The translations under genes and the position numbers were made by a program. From the NCBI RefSeq assembly GCF_009017255.1, contig NZ_WBZB01000016.1, positions 1 to 64,000 on the forward strand: a stretch of 64,000 nt of DNA, written 5' to 3'. Below the pieces are notes generated by a model. It made no database searches, had not been told where the DNA came from, and was given only the letters and a program-made list of their open reading frames with translations. Positions 46,005-55,472 of this stretch are shown in pieces; positions within the stretch are counted from its first letter, which is position 1; every line of letters begins with the position of its first letter. This DNA is from Alkaliphilus serpentinus. Its GTDB lineage: Bacteria; Bacillota; Clostridia; Peptostreptococcales; Natronincolaceae.

Positions 46005-46661
46005 CTATAGTCTTTTATCTAGCAACATACCAGCTATAGAGAAGGTCCCATGGGAGTCAATATCATAGGTCTTGTTTTTTGTAGCTCTTGAGAGTTTAAT
46101 GCTTCTAAAAATATTGAAGAGCTTTCTAATTAAACCATTTTCATAATCAAAGAGAAAAAGAATATCAGATTGAAGGTTTATGTCAACAGAGTTAAAATGA
46201 AGATGGAAAAACTCATCCATAGTAACTCCGATATTCTTTAAGGAATCTTGATATTTTAACAGGGTTTCTTTAATTTGATTGCTATATTCTAGGGTATTAA
46301 GGTGACTTTCTAATTTTTTCAAGCTCTCATAGGCATGATTATATTTATCAACTAGGTCCCTTAATAACTGGGTCAATTGGTTTATAGAATCATAATCTTC
46401 ATTCTCCTTAAAGGAATCAAGGGTATCTTCAAGCTGCTGCTGGTTTAGATAAAAGCGTTTATAATGCTTTTTTAAATCCCTCAGCTTTTCATAGAATGCT
46501 TCTGAATATAGTAAATAGGTGTCCTTTGAAAAGGTGGTATCATTTTTTGCAGGCTTAATTGGGTCAACAGCAGGTGGAGCTGATATTGAATTCACAGACA
46601 CCTTTCTGTCTACATACATATTTCTTAATCGTTCGCTATTTACACGGGATACTTTACTCAC
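46005..46661 (-). CDS. uncharacterised coiled-coil protein
   Basis: 218 aa from a GTG with GGAGG 9 bases upstream. After a disordered Pro/Ser N-terminus, residues about 55-150 are strongly heptad-like (LKKHYKRFYLNQQQLEDTL, LKKLESHLNTLEYSNQ). A C-terminal segment ends GTFSIAGMLLDKRL. It recalls helical parts of flagellar or phage structural proteins, but I cannot assign it. It converges with the gene at 45995. Confidence 0.7.
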   Translation of the reverse strand: MSKVSRVNSERLRNMYVDRKVSVNSISAPPAVDPIKPAKNDTTFSKDTYLLYSEAFYEKLRDLKKHYKRFYLNQQQLEDTLDSFKENEDYDSINQLTQLLRDLVDKYNHAYESLKKLESHLNTLEYSNQIKETLLKYQDSLKNIGVTMDEFFHLHFNSVDINLQSDILFLFDYENGLIRKLFNIFRSIKLSRATKNKTYDIDSHGTFSIAGMLLDKRL

Positions 46662-46804
46662 GGTTGGTAGCCTCCTCTCTTAAAGAAAATGAAGAATTAA
46701 GAATTGAGAATTGTTTTATTACATAAAAAAATATTTTTTTAAAAAAAAGAAGGGTTTTTAAGGTGAAATGTTGAAACAATACAATGCCAACAAAAGCGCA
46801 AGTT

Positions 46805-46868
46805 CAATCATATAAATGCCCAAATATGATTGAGGATAGGTGAAGATTTATCTTCACCTGTTTTTTTT
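46805..46868 (+). ncRNA. two-hairpin leader with terminator before methylase
   Basis: Hairpin one: CAATCATAT (46805-46813) / ATATGATTG (46824-46832). Hairpin two: AGGTGAAGA / TCTTCACCT (46838-46859) then G and T8, a strong terminator. No plus-strand gene lies upstream, so this is either an attenuator for the methylase or the end of a small RNA. Confidence 0.55.
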
Positions 46869-46904
46869 GTTTAAAATAGTAATTTTTTTCAAAGGAGGCA
46901 TGTG

Positions 46905-49148
46905 ATGAGGTCAGAATTTTACTTAGAATGTAAAAGCTTTATAAACGAAAACCTTCAAGGGCTATCTTTTAAAAAACCTGAAGGATTACTATGGATATAC
47001 CTCCAAATATACTACTATAATTTATACCCACAGAATACTCCATTAAATAGCAAAAAGACATTTCTAGATTATCTAGATGGAGATCATCATTTTAATTCAT
47101 ATCTTAGTGGATTTACTGAAATCCCTGAGGAATTCTACAATGAAGTCCATAAAAAAATCCTATCGCGTTTCTCCTTTAAGAAGATAGGGGACCTTCAGGA
47201 GGTAGCCTTGAAGGAATTTGAGATATTATTTGAGGGAGCCTTGCAAAATAACCTTAGAAGTAAAACCGGGACCTATTATACTCCTGCTGAAATTGTTGAT
47301 TTAATGGTGAATAGAGGGATATTAGCTACTGTAAAAGAGGGTAAGCAACAAAAAATGTTACAAGCTGTATTAGATCACAAAAGTATTAATCTAGAAGAAG
47401 CTATTGCAAGGAAATTAATTACCCACCTAGAGGGAATCAAAGTAATTGATATCGCCTGTGGCGGAGGCGTGTTTTTAAGGGAGGCCTTAAAGACCATCAC
47501 AGAGGCTTTATTAACATTATATAGCCTTCTTGGTGTCAGAAAGCAAACTGTGGAAATAAAAGAGCTAATTTTAAATAATATTTATGGTATTGATCTCCAA
47601 GAGGATACTGTAGCCCTTTGTAAGCTCCTTCTCTTGATGGAGATTAATAAAGGGTCTACTACAGAAGCAAAGGATTACACCCTAAATATTCTTGCAGCAG
47701 ATGGTTTGTTGACAGATGAAATCAACCAAAGGAAATTAGAGGGAGAATTTGATTTAGTAATTGGAAATCCGCCTTATATAGGAGAAAAGGGTAATAAGAG
47801 AATATTTGAGGAAATCAAAAAAACCTCTTTTGGAGACTCCTACTATGAAAGTAAGATGGACTATTTTTACTTTTTTATATATCGTGGCTATCAGCTATTA
47901 AAGCAGGAGGGAACATTGATTTATATTACAACAAACTATTTTGTTACTGCCGATGGAGGACAAAAGCTAAGGGCCTTTTTTAGAAAGCATATGACCTTTC
48001 GATGGCTGGTAAATTTTAATGAGGTAAATTTATTTAAGGAAGCAAAGGGTCAACACAATCTGATATTTTTAGCTGAGAAAACCAAAAAAAGCATTGAAGC
48101 TGAGATCATTCATTTGGGGGATAAAACAAGAAAGCTATCGGATATTCATAAGGCTTTAAATGGTAAAGAGGTTAAAGGGGTTGTCAACTCCAAGGTTTTT
48201 AATGTAGATTTATATGATGAGAGGGGCAACATAGTCCTTTATCAAGAGAAGATGGATTTTAAGCTACAGAAAAAACTACTATCGGTTTCTACAAAAGCTT
48301 TAGGTGAACTATGCAATATCAACCAAGGGATGGTTAGTGGAGCCGATAGACTATCTACAGCATGGGGTAATGCCCTTGGACTTAGCCAGAATATTGGGAA
48401 GGGGATATTTGTGTTAAAAGAAGCAGAGGTAAAGGAAAAGGCCCTTGATCATCCTTTATATAAAAATTTCCTTAAAGATTTCTATAAAAATAGCGATATA
48501 GTTAGATATTCTACTAAAACCAGTAGGGGTCTAAAGATCTTGTATCTGGATGATGAGTATCCTAAGGATATAATAGATTATCCTGCCCTTTATAACCATT
48601 TGAAAGAATATAAAACTCTTTTAATGGAAAGAAGGGAGGTTAAAAAGGGGACAAGAAAATGGTACGCCCTACAATGGCCTAGAAGTAAAAAAATCTTTGA
48701 AGGGAAAAAGCTTTTAGTGCCTCAACGAGCTAATGTGAATTCCTTTGCATACCATGAGGGTCCATGGTATGCCAGTGCAGACGTTTATTACATCACTCTG
48801 AAGGATGAATCAAACTCCATATTCTATCTTTTAGGAATATTAAACTCATCAGTAATATACTACTGGCTCTATCATAGAGGCAAAAAAAAGGGAGAGTATT
48901 TAGAGCTATACTCTACTCCCCTAAAATCGATTCCCATCTGTTACACAGATGATCTTGAGGTCATAAAAGAGATCGAAAGAACTGCCTACCAGCTGACCTT
49001 TGGTAATTTAGATCAAGACCAATTTCAACAATGCTATCATAGAATAGACCAATTGGTATTTGAGCTTTACAGGTTGGAAGAGGAAGAAATATACTATATT
49101 AAAGATTTCTGCAATGCCAAAATCAAAATAGGAGTACTTAGGGCTTAG
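46905..49148 (+). CDS. orphan N6-adenine DNA methylase (Eco57I/TaqI type)
   Basis: 747 aa from the ATG at 46905 (GTG 46902 also possible), with AAAGGAGG at 46891-46898. Motifs: SKTGTYYTPAEIVDLMV, SAM-binding IDIACGGGVFLREAL, and catalytic DLVIGNPPYIG (NPPY). The C-terminal third (INQGMVSGADRLST, LVPQRANVNSFAYHEGPWYASADVYYI in parts) is a TaqI-like target-recognition domain. No nuclease gene or clear nuclease motif is nearby, so it appears solitary. Its end overlaps the convergent gene by 11 bases. Confidence 0.9.
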   Translation: MRSEFYLECKSFINENLQGLSFKKPEGLLWIYLQIYYYNLYPQNTPLNSKKTFLDYLDGDHHFNSYLSGFTEIPEEFYNEVHKKILSRFSFKKIGDLQEVALKEFEILFEGALQNNLRSKTGTYYTPAEIVDLMVNRGILATVKEGKQQKMLQAVLDHKSINLEEAIARKLITHLEGIKVIDIACGGGVFLREALKTITEALLTLYSLLGVRKQTVEIKELILNNIYGIDLQEDTVALCKLLLLMEINKGSTTEAKDYTLNILAADGLLTDEINQRKLEGEFDLVIGNPPYIGEKGNKRIFEEIKKTSFGDSYYESKMDYFYFFIYRGYQLLKQEGTLIYITTNYFVTADGGQKLRAFFRKHMTFRWLVNFNEVNLFKEAKGQHNLIFLAEKTKKSIEAEIIHLGDKTRKLSDIHKALNGKEVKGVVNSKVFNVDLYDERGNIVLYQEKMDFKLQKKLLSVSTKALGELCNINQGMVSGADRLSTAWGNALGLSQNIGKGIFVLKEAEVKEKALDHPLYKNFLKDFYKNSDIVRYSTKTSRGLKILYLDDEYPKDIIDYPALYNHLKEYKTLLMERREVKKGTRKWYALQWPRSKKIFEGKKLLVPQRANVNSFAYHEGPWYASADVYYITLKDESNSIFYLLGILNSSVIYYWLYHRGKKKGEYLELYSTPLKSIPICYTDDLEVIKEIERTAYQLTFGNLDQDQFQQCYHRIDQLVFELYRLEEEEIYYIKDFCNAKIKIGVLRA

Positions 49149-49998
49149 TGTTGGTCCATATCTCCTTACCATCACTGTAAAAAACCACTGTACCATGGTG
49201 ATCTGTTCGATAGATATGGAAATTTTGTAGCTTTTCCAAGGTTTCAGTATGGGGAAAGCCATAGGTATTGTTTTTACCTAAGGAAATAACGGCGATATCA
49301 GGCTCTACGGCATCTAAAAATTCTTTGCTGGTGGAGGTTTTACTACCATGGTGACCAACCTTTAATAAATGACTTTTTAAATTGACTTCTTCATAGGTAG
49401 CCAAAAGGTCTTCTTCAACCTCAATTTCTGCATCACCAGTAAAAAGAAAGGCTTTGTTATCATAAACCAATCTAGCGACAACACTCCAATTATTTAAACT
49501 GTTGCCATCCCTTAAGGGAGCTAAAATTGATAGGCTAATATCAGGGTCCAACTGATAGGTTAAGCCTCCCTTAGCAGGAGTGATTAATAGATTTTTACTC
49601 TCAATTGTAAGTAATAGCTCTTCGAAGGTTTTACTGGTATGACTAACCTTTGGCATAATCATTTCCTTTATTTCTAGAGCTTCTATAACATCCTTTAGCC
49701 CACCAATATGGTCAGCGTGGGGATGGGTGGCAATGAGAATGTCTATGGTATCAACCCCTTGGTCCTCTAAATAGTCTACAATGTATGGGCCATATTGAGG
49801 CTGGCCACCGTCTATCAACACTGCTTTGTTTTCAGGGGTGGTAATAAGAATACTATCTCCTTGACCTACATCTAGCACATGAACCTTTAGAAATCTGTCG
49901 TTGGAGATTGTTTGGACATTGGGTGAAATCTCACAGCCCACAAGGCTGGTTATAAGTATCGTAAAAACCAATAATAAAATTACACGCTTAGAGAACAT
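49138..49998 (-). CDS. ComEC/Rec2-like MBL-fold hydrolase, lipoprotein
   Basis: 286 aa from the ATG at 49998; the longer frame to 50088 would put 30 residues before the signal peptide. Lipobox SLVGC. The metallo-beta-lactamase fold has VLDVGQGDSILI, IDGGQP, ATHPHADHIGG (HxHxDH), FTGDAEIEVEEDLL and KVGHHGSKTSTS, all typical of the detached C-terminal domain of ComEC. It is probably exported and acts on nucleic acid or phosphoesters outside the membrane. Confidence 0.9.
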   Translation of the reverse strand: MFSKRVILLLVFTILITSLVGCEISPNVQTISNDRFLKVHVLDVGQGDSILITTPENKAVLIDGGQPQYGPYIVDYLEDQGVDTIDILIATHPHADHIGGLKDVIEALEIKEMIMPKVSHTSKTFEELLLTIESKNLLITPAKGGLTYQLDPDISLSILAPLRDGNSLNNWSVVARLVYDNKAFLFTGDAEIEVEEDLLATYEEVNLKSHLLKVGHHGSKTSTSKEFLDAVEPDIAVISLGKNNTYGFPHTETLEKLQNFHIYRTDHHGTVVFYSDGKEIWTNTKP

Positions 49999-50176
49999 AA
50001 AACACCTACCTAATCTATCTATACTATAATCATATAAGAAGTCCACTAAAAAGAAAAGAACCTTATGTTTTATATTATAAGAGATCATGAATTAGAAATC
50101 AGTCAAAATGAAATGGTATAAAATTGGTAGTTGGAGGGCAATACTTACTGCCTAAGAAGGGAGAATTAACACTTAG

Positions 50177-50405
50177 AACAAAAGCATTTCATGCGTTAAT
50201 TTTCTATGGTTAAAATGCTTTTGTTTTCCAGAGAACCCATGCGTTCTCTAGGACACTTCTTTTTCGGTCGTCTCACCGTCTCGACGCCGTTCGTAGCACA
50301 GTGTCACTTATTCGTGACACAACTCACCTCTCCTTATTTTTATAAGGGGGAGGGGCCCCTTAAAATCCCCCATTTAATAGGAAAAAAGAGAACTTTCCTA
50401 TTAAA
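50177..50405. other. dense hairpin cluster before the PD40 lipoprotein
   Basis: Hairpins in order: AACAAAAGCATTT / AAATGCTTTTGTT (50177-50225); GAGAAC / GTTCTC (50231-50248); GTGTCAC / GTGACAC (50301-50320); CCTTAT / ATAAGG (50332-50347); TTTAATAGGAAA / TTTCCTATTAAA (50373-50405). AGGGGCCCCT (50351-50360) is a further palindrome. The middle is more GC-rich than the surroundings. The first and last stems are perfect. Class unknown. Confidence 0.6.
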
Positions 50406-50424
50406 TTAAAAAGAGAGGATGAGG

Positions 50425-51864
50425 ATGAAAGTGACAGCTCATAGATTATTCATCTTATTGATGGTGATTTCATTGTTATTAACTGGATGTACAGCTACCG
50501 ATGATATAGAAACAGAATCATTGGCCCTTCAAGTAGAGGAAATTAAAGAAGCAACAGAAGTTGAGGAAGAACCGGAAATTGAAGAAGTTTTTGATATAAA
50601 AATCGAGAAAAATGAAGACCATTTTCGTATAACCGGTGGAGAAATTAAAGACTTTTTTATTTGGGAGAATGAGGAGCAATTGCTATTGACTGATGAGGAG
50701 TCAGGAAAAACCCTCCTTCTTAAGCTTCAAGAAATAGAATGGGAAGAGACGAATCCCCCTATAGTTGACTTACTTAATGATGGTGAGCGGATTGTAGCAA
50801 TAGAAAGCCCCTTAGAGGGAAGATATTTCATCATTAAAGAGACTGAAGGTTTTACATTGTATCATCTAAGCAAGAATAGCTTTAAATCCATAGCAACCAT
50901 TGCTGGAGAAGATTATCCCAGTTATAAAATTAGTAAAGATGGCAGCAGGATAGCATTTATAGATGATGAAACAAAAAATATCAGCATCTATAGCTTGAAT
51001 ACAAAACAATTTACAAGCTTTAATTTAGACATAGAAGTGGAAGAGTACTTAAAGAATTTTCATGAAAGGGTTATTTTATCTCCTAAGGGAACTTATCTAA
51101 CCTTAATTACGAAGGATGATAATGGAATAGAAGGCTTTAAGAGCTTTTACTCAGATAGTGGTAAAATCCTTCATGATTTAATTTATGGTGTTTGTCCCGT
51201 ATGGAGCAACAATCAGAATCATATTGCCTATCTCTATAGAAGTAGTTCGGAGGCTGTAGCAAAGGAGACTATAAATGGTGTACCCCTATATACCTCCGAT
51301 AAGCTTGGGATATTTAATCGGGGAAGCAGAAAAATCAGTTTAGTCACCGAGGTTGAGGGTCCTAATAAAATCATTGGTGGGGCCCAGTGGACTCCCAATG
51401 ACGACATCCTTATTTTTACTGGTGGAGATACTGATCTATCACTCCTTTATCTATATACAGTAAAGAGTAAAAGTATAACCACCTATAAGAATGATGCCTT
51501 CATAATCAGCTATCAGCTGCTGGAGAATCAAAGCTTAGTTCTCAATGTTTCTCAAGATGAAGGAACTGGATTAAAGGTTGTGAATACAGGGGATGGTAGT
51601 AGTACAACAATTGACGAAATTAATAGCTTTAAGCTATCAAAGACCAATAAAGAAATTCCCTTTTTAATCATCAATGATGAGATTATCTATATAAAGGAGA
51701 ATTCTTTGTATGCATTAGATAGTCAAAATAGTAGGTGCCTTTTTAAGAACAGAAGAGAGATTGATAGCATACAATATCTCAGCAATATTAGTTCAATAGC
51801 TGTTGTTTTTCAGGATGGACCAGCAACAGAAATTGCTGTGGTTCCTTACAACCCTAAAGAATAA
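50425..51864 (+). CDS. PD40/TolB-like beta-propeller lipoprotein
   Basis: 479 aa; ATG 50425 has AGAGAGG 6 bases upstream, with ATG 50419 as an alternative. Signal peptide with lipobox LLTGC, then a Glu-rich linker. The rest shows repeated WD/PD40-like units (YKISKDGSRIAFIDD, CPVWSNNQNHIAYLY, GGAQWTPNDDILIFTGG). It is surface-anchored; the role is unknown. Dense hairpins precede it. Confidence 0.8.
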   Translation: MKVTAHRLFILLMVISLLLTGCTATDDIETESLALQVEEIKEATEVEEEPEIEEVFDIKIEKNEDHFRITGGEIKDFFIWENEEQLLLTDEESGKTLLLKLQEIEWEETNPPIVDLLNDGERIVAIESPLEGRYFIIKETEGFTLYHLSKNSFKSIATIAGEDYPSYKISKDGSRIAFIDDETKNISIYSLNTKQFTSFNLDIEVEEYLKNFHERVILSPKGTYLTLITKDDNGIEGFKSFYSDSGKILHDLIYGVCPVWSNNQNHIAYLYRSSSEAVAKETINGVPLYTSDKLGIFNRGSRKISLVTEVEGPNKIIGGAQWTPNDDILIFTGGDTDLSLLYLYTVKSKSITTYKNDAFIISYQLLENQSLVLNVSQDEGTGLKVVNTGDGSSTTIDEINSFKLSKTNKEIPFLIINDEIIYIKENSLYALDSQNSRCLFKNRREIDSIQYLSNISSIAVVFQDGPATEIAVVPYNPKE

Positions 51865-51907
51865 ATTCCCCAAGACAATGACTTATTAACCCTCAATCTG
51901 AACTGAA

Positions 51908-51962
51908 AATAACAAAACGTGCTATGACTGTTGTGGTAACAGAATAGCACGTTTTGTTATTT
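51908..51962. terminator. bidirectional terminator
   Basis: AATAACAAAACGTGCTAT / ATAGCACGTTTTGTTATT, a perfect 18-bp stem with T runs on both strands. It separates convergent lipoprotein genes. Confidence 0.9.
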
Positions 51963-51976
51963 TTTAGAAAGATGTA

Positions 51977-52657
51977 CTATGGATATATCTCTTGGCTCCT
52001 TAAAAAATCAGCAAACCAGTTATCGTAATATTCTTCTATATCCTCAGCATAGTATTTATAGATTTCGTCATTATTTTTCATATACAATTCTACAATATTG
52101 GTATCAGGGTTTAACAAAATTGAAATGCCATCTGCCAATATAGAAAAATCATGAAATGTAAATTCTACTGGGTGCTTGTAATGGATGGTAATATATTTCA
52201 ATGCTGCATTATACTTTATTTTTTCATCTCCTTCAGGAAATCCCAAATTAAAGAGCATTTCTTTTACTAGCATAGTATCCTTTTCAACATATTGGCCTTC
52301 TTGAGATTTAACTGCATTAAAGACCTCTTGTAGCATTGATGATATATTATCCCATCCTAGCTCATTGCTATAACTCTTATCATAAGGCAAAAGATATCTA
52401 AAATAGCTGTAGTTGAAAACATAAATGTTAACTTCATCAAGAGGATTGTTTGTCAATTCTCCTGTAAAGGCATAAGGATTTTCTGGGTTTTCCTCATTTT
52501 TTCCATTCTCCGTATTATTTGCTGGTATTATTGCTTCCTCCACATTTATATCATTAGAATTTTTATCTTCCAAATTTTTCTTTGCTGGAGAACAACTTGA
52601 AGTAAGTAAAATTAGAAGGAGAAATACTACTAAATATTTAGTATTTTTTAACTTCAT
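51977..52657 (-). CDS. uncharacterised lipoprotein
   Basis: 226 aa, ATG with AGGAGATG upstream. Signal peptide LVVFLLLILLTSSC with lipobox LTSSC, an Asn/Glu-rich linker to about residue 65, then a soluble domain ending YDNWFADFLRSQEIYP. No family recognised. Confidence 0.75.
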   Translation of the reverse strand: MKLKNTKYLVVFLLLILLTSSCSPAKKNLEDKNSNDINVEEAIIPANNTENGKNEENPENPYAFTGELTNNPLDEVNIYVFNYSYFRYLLPYDKSYSNELGWDNISSMLQEVFNAVKSQEGQYVEKDTMLVKEMLFNLGFPEGDEKIKYNAALKYITIHYKHPVEFTFHDFSILADGISILLNPDTNIVELYMKNNDEIYKYYAEDIEEYYDNWFADFLRSQEIYP

Positions 52658-52925
52658 ACAATCATCTCCTGAGGGTTGCTATTTACTTAATTGGGTATAT
52701 AAAATATGATAACATGGCTACGAAATCACAAATAAAAACATTAATAACGATAAATAAATAAAATAGAAAAATAAAGAAAATATTGTAATTAAATGTATAT
52801 TATCAGTTATAATCCTCAATGTAAATAGCAAAAGTATAAAAATAACAAATTCCAACTAAAGTCTTATTTCATCGTTTGTTAATTGGGTCTTTGTACATAG
52901 CCCCTTCTTAGTAATTTTAACCTAA

Positions 52926-52950
52926 GGCTAATGAATCATTAGCCCTTTTT
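52926..52950 (+). terminator. orphan plus-strand terminator
   Basis: GGCTAATG / CATTAGCC with loop AAT, then C and T5. No plus-strand gene lies upstream; a TATAAT at 52808-52813 could start a short RNA of about 130 bases. Confidence 0.65.
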
Positions 52951-52971
52951 CAATGAATTTACTTTTTATGG

Positions 52972-53000
52972 TTAACAAATCAGCATACTTATAGTAGAAT
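52972..53000 (+). promoter_or_regulatory. promoter of the TPR gene
   Basis: TTAACA, 17-base spacer, TAGAAT. It lies just after the orphan terminator. Confidence 0.5.
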
Positions 53001-53038
53001 AATAGATGCACAAGCTGACTAGAAGGGAGGCTTTAAAC

Positions 53039-54319
53039 ATGAAGTTAAACTTATTTTTTACCAGTAAAGCCAATAGAACAAACTTTATGATAGACCACTT
53101 TAACATAAGTAAAGCTACAATAGAGGGCAACAAGCAGATAGATCCAGATGTTTCTGGAGTTCAGGGACTGAAGCTCAAGGGTAGCTACAAGCATATGCCT
53201 GGATACTGGCTAGAGATAGAATTTTGCAAGAGCTTAAAGGGTGTTGGGCTATATCATAGCTTAAATAAAGAAGGTACCTCTGATAAAGGAATTTTTTATC
53301 CAAAATCCTTTGAAAAAGCCATAGATTTGGAAAATGGATGGATAAACAAATATCATATTTCAAGCTTAGATGAGGAGGAAGATAAATGGCGGGTTTTCTA
53401 TGCCGAGGTTAAGAGTCATATGAAGGAAAAACGATACATGGTGGCCTATTGGGGTTTAAAGGTGATCTTAAAATATAATCCTTTTTTCTTAAAGAAATAT
53501 AAGAGATTTTATATATTTGAGGAGCTAGCCTATCTTTTTGAAGAAAGTAATAACTTAGGCAAGGCTATTAAATGCCTAAAGCTTCACATCATGTTACAAC
53601 CCGACTCCATAGAACCCTATTTAAATATGAGCAGCTTCTTTATCATAAATGGAATGGAGGAGGAGGCAGTAAAGGTTTGTCAAACTGCTTTAAAGAAGAA
53701 GCCCTATAACAAGTACTTAATCAGTAATCTAATAATTGCATTAAACAACATGGGAAACTACGAATATTCAATCGATTATTTGAAAAAAGTAATTCATATA
53801 CATCCAAACAACGCCTTCTTTTGGAAGCTATTGGGAGACATATATTACGAGCAGGAAATGAATGAAGAATCTCTGGATTGCTACCAAAGGGCTTTGAAGA
53901 AAATGAAGGTTAAGAATATCGATGATTTTACTATAGATTTGTATAATGGTATAGCTGCGGTTTATTATGAACTGGAGGATTACCAAGAGGCGGTTAAAAA
54001 CTATAAAAAGTCCTTAAAGCTCTCCCCCGATGATTCTTACACTCTTTTAAGCTTATCTCAGATTTATCTGTATAAGCTAAAGGATAATGATTCTGCCTTA
54101 AGCTATACAAAAAAGCTTTTAGACCTTATCCCAGAGAATGGTTACCCTCAATATCAAATGGGAATTATTTACTTTCAACTAGAAAATTATGAAAAGGCTA
54201 AGTGGTATCTTTATAAAGCCAGAAGAATGATGCCAGGCTATGAGCCCGTTCATGAAGCCATTAATATGCTGAAGCAGTTTTTGGAAGAGGGTACTAATAG
54301 AATGAAGAATGAAGAATGA
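53039..54319 (+). CDS. tetratricopeptide repeat protein
   Basis: 426 aa from ATG 53039 with GAAGGGAGG upstream. Residues 1-130 form an unassigned alpha-beta region. TPR units start near residue 135 and are clear from about 180 to 400 (GDIYYEQEMNEESLDCYQRALKK, YNGIAAVYYELEDYQEAVKNYKK). Probably a scaffold. The 3' end consists of AATGAAG repeats, encoding NRMKNEE. Confidence 0.8.
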   Translation: MKLNLFFTSKANRTNFMIDHFNISKATIEGNKQIDPDVSGVQGLKLKGSYKHMPGYWLEIEFCKSLKGVGLYHSLNKEGTSDKGIFYPKSFEKAIDLENGWINKYHISSLDEEEDKWRVFYAEVKSHMKEKRYMVAYWGLKVILKYNPFFLKKYKRFYIFEELAYLFEESNNLGKAIKCLKLHIMLQPDSIEPYLNMSSFFIINGMEEEAVKVCQTALKKKPYNKYLISNLIIALNNMGNYEYSIDYLKKVIHIHPNNAFFWKLLGDIYYEQEMNEESLDCYQRALKKMKVKNIDDFTIDLYNGIAAVYYELEDYQEAVKNYKKSLKLSPDDSYTLLSLSQIYLYKLKDNDSALSYTKKLLDLIPENGYPQYQMGIIYFQLENYEKAKWYLYKARRMMPGYEPVHEAINMLKQFLEEGTNRMKNEE

Positions 54320-54344
54320 AGATTTGTAGAGGGGTGTTAAACAA

Positions 54345-55082
54345 ATGAAGCTAACAGTTTTAGGTTGCTACGGACCCTATCCAAAGGCTAAAGGTGCATG
54401 CTCAGGCTATCTGTTGGAGGATATGGATACTAAAATTCTTATTGATTGTGGAAACGGCGTAATATCAAAGTATTTTGCCCATTGTGGAGATTTGAATATC
54501 CTTGATGCAATATTAATAAGCCATTTACATCCTGATCATATGAGTGACCTAATGGTACTGAGATACGCCATAGCAATTGGCCAAATGGAAGGTCGGGTGA
54601 AAAAGTCAATTGACCTTTATCTGCCTTCAAGTCCAAGGGAAGAATATGAGAGAATACCCTATAAAGAGGCCTTTAATAGACATATCATAGACGATGGAAT
54701 GAGGATAGAAATTAAAGGGATTAAAATAACCTTTTTTAGAACCAATCATCCTATTGAATGCTATGGGATGATTTTTGATAAGGGAATTAAAAAATTTGTG
54801 TATTCTGGCGACACAAAATATTTTCCAGAGCTTAATGATTATGTAAAAAAATGCGATTTGTTTTTATGTGAGGGTGGCTTTCTTGAAGCCAATCGAAAGG
54901 ATGACACTCCCCATTTGTCCGCTTTACAGGCAGCAGAAATTGCCCAAAAAGTTTCTTTAAAAAGACTGATTCTTACCCATATTTACCCACCGGTTAAGGT
55001 TGTCAATCTTTATGAAGAAGCCCGTGAAATATTCCCTAATATAATTGAAATTGCAGAGGAAGGAAAGACTTATTATATTTAA
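54345..55082 (+). CDS. RNase Z-like MBL-fold hydrolase (YhfI type)
   Basis: 245 aa. Opening MKLTVLGCYGPYPKAKGACSGYL, metal motif SHLHPDHMSDL, then FRTNHPIECYGMIF, YSGDTKYF and the final His in ILTHIYPP. All metal ligands are present. It belongs to the small RNase Z-like branch whose substrates are often unknown. It lies 25 bases after the TPR gene. Confidence 0.88.
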   Translation: MKLTVLGCYGPYPKAKGACSGYLLEDMDTKILIDCGNGVISKYFAHCGDLNILDAILISHLHPDHMSDLMVLRYAIAIGQMEGRVKKSIDLYLPSSPREEYERIPYKEAFNRHIIDDGMRIEIKGIKITFFRTNHPIECYGMIFDKGIKKFVYSGDTKYFPELNDYVKKCDLFLCEGGFLEANRKDDTPHLSALQAAEIAQKVSLKRLILTHIYPPVKVVNLYEEAREIFPNIIEIAEEGKTYYI

Positions 55083-55155
55083 ATCTGTAATTCATAAATT
55101 TAAGCTATAGGGTAAAAATAATATAGAGAACCTTTAAAGGAAAGGTGGCTATATT

Positions 55156-55467
55156 ATGTTAAATAGTATGATGGAGAGAAGAGTTAAAAAGGATGATGGT
55201 GGTTATGATTTGTATTTAGAAATACCTGAAAAGGAATATCTCAATATTTATGAAGATGTAAACGATGAAGCAGCTACAAATATTCTTAAATTATTTCTTG
55301 GTTACCATAGGGATGATGGTAGACCGGACTCTATTAAAATTAAGCATGATAAAGCCAATCACTCTATAAACATCTATGCCTTTTTAAACTATGAGGATAA
55401 TACCCATACCGATGAATATTATACTCCCCATCAATATCTAAGTATTACCAGTAAGAAGTTAAAATAA
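55156..55467 (+). CDS. uncharacterised 103-aa acidic protein
   Basis: ATG behind AGGAAAGGTGG. Soluble, acidic, mixed structure (LEIPEKEYLNIYEDVNDEAA, FLNYEDNTHTDEYYTPHQYL). No family recognised. A strong terminator follows directly. Confidence 0.65.
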   Translation: MLNSMMERRVKKDDGGYDLYLEIPEKEYLNIYEDVNDEAATNILKLFLGYHRDDGRPDSIKIKHDKANHSINIYAFLNYEDNTHTDEYYTPHQYLSITSKKLK

Positions 55468-55472
55468 TGGGT

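Noticed and set aside
46905-50100. Restriction-modification or defence island
   Set aside because: Only a methylase is present; the neighbours are a ComEC-type hydrolase and uncharacterised genes with no nuclease or phage-defence signature.
50206-50409. 66-aa plus-strand frame in the hairpin cluster
   Set aside because: No ribosome site, and it is composed of inverted repeats.
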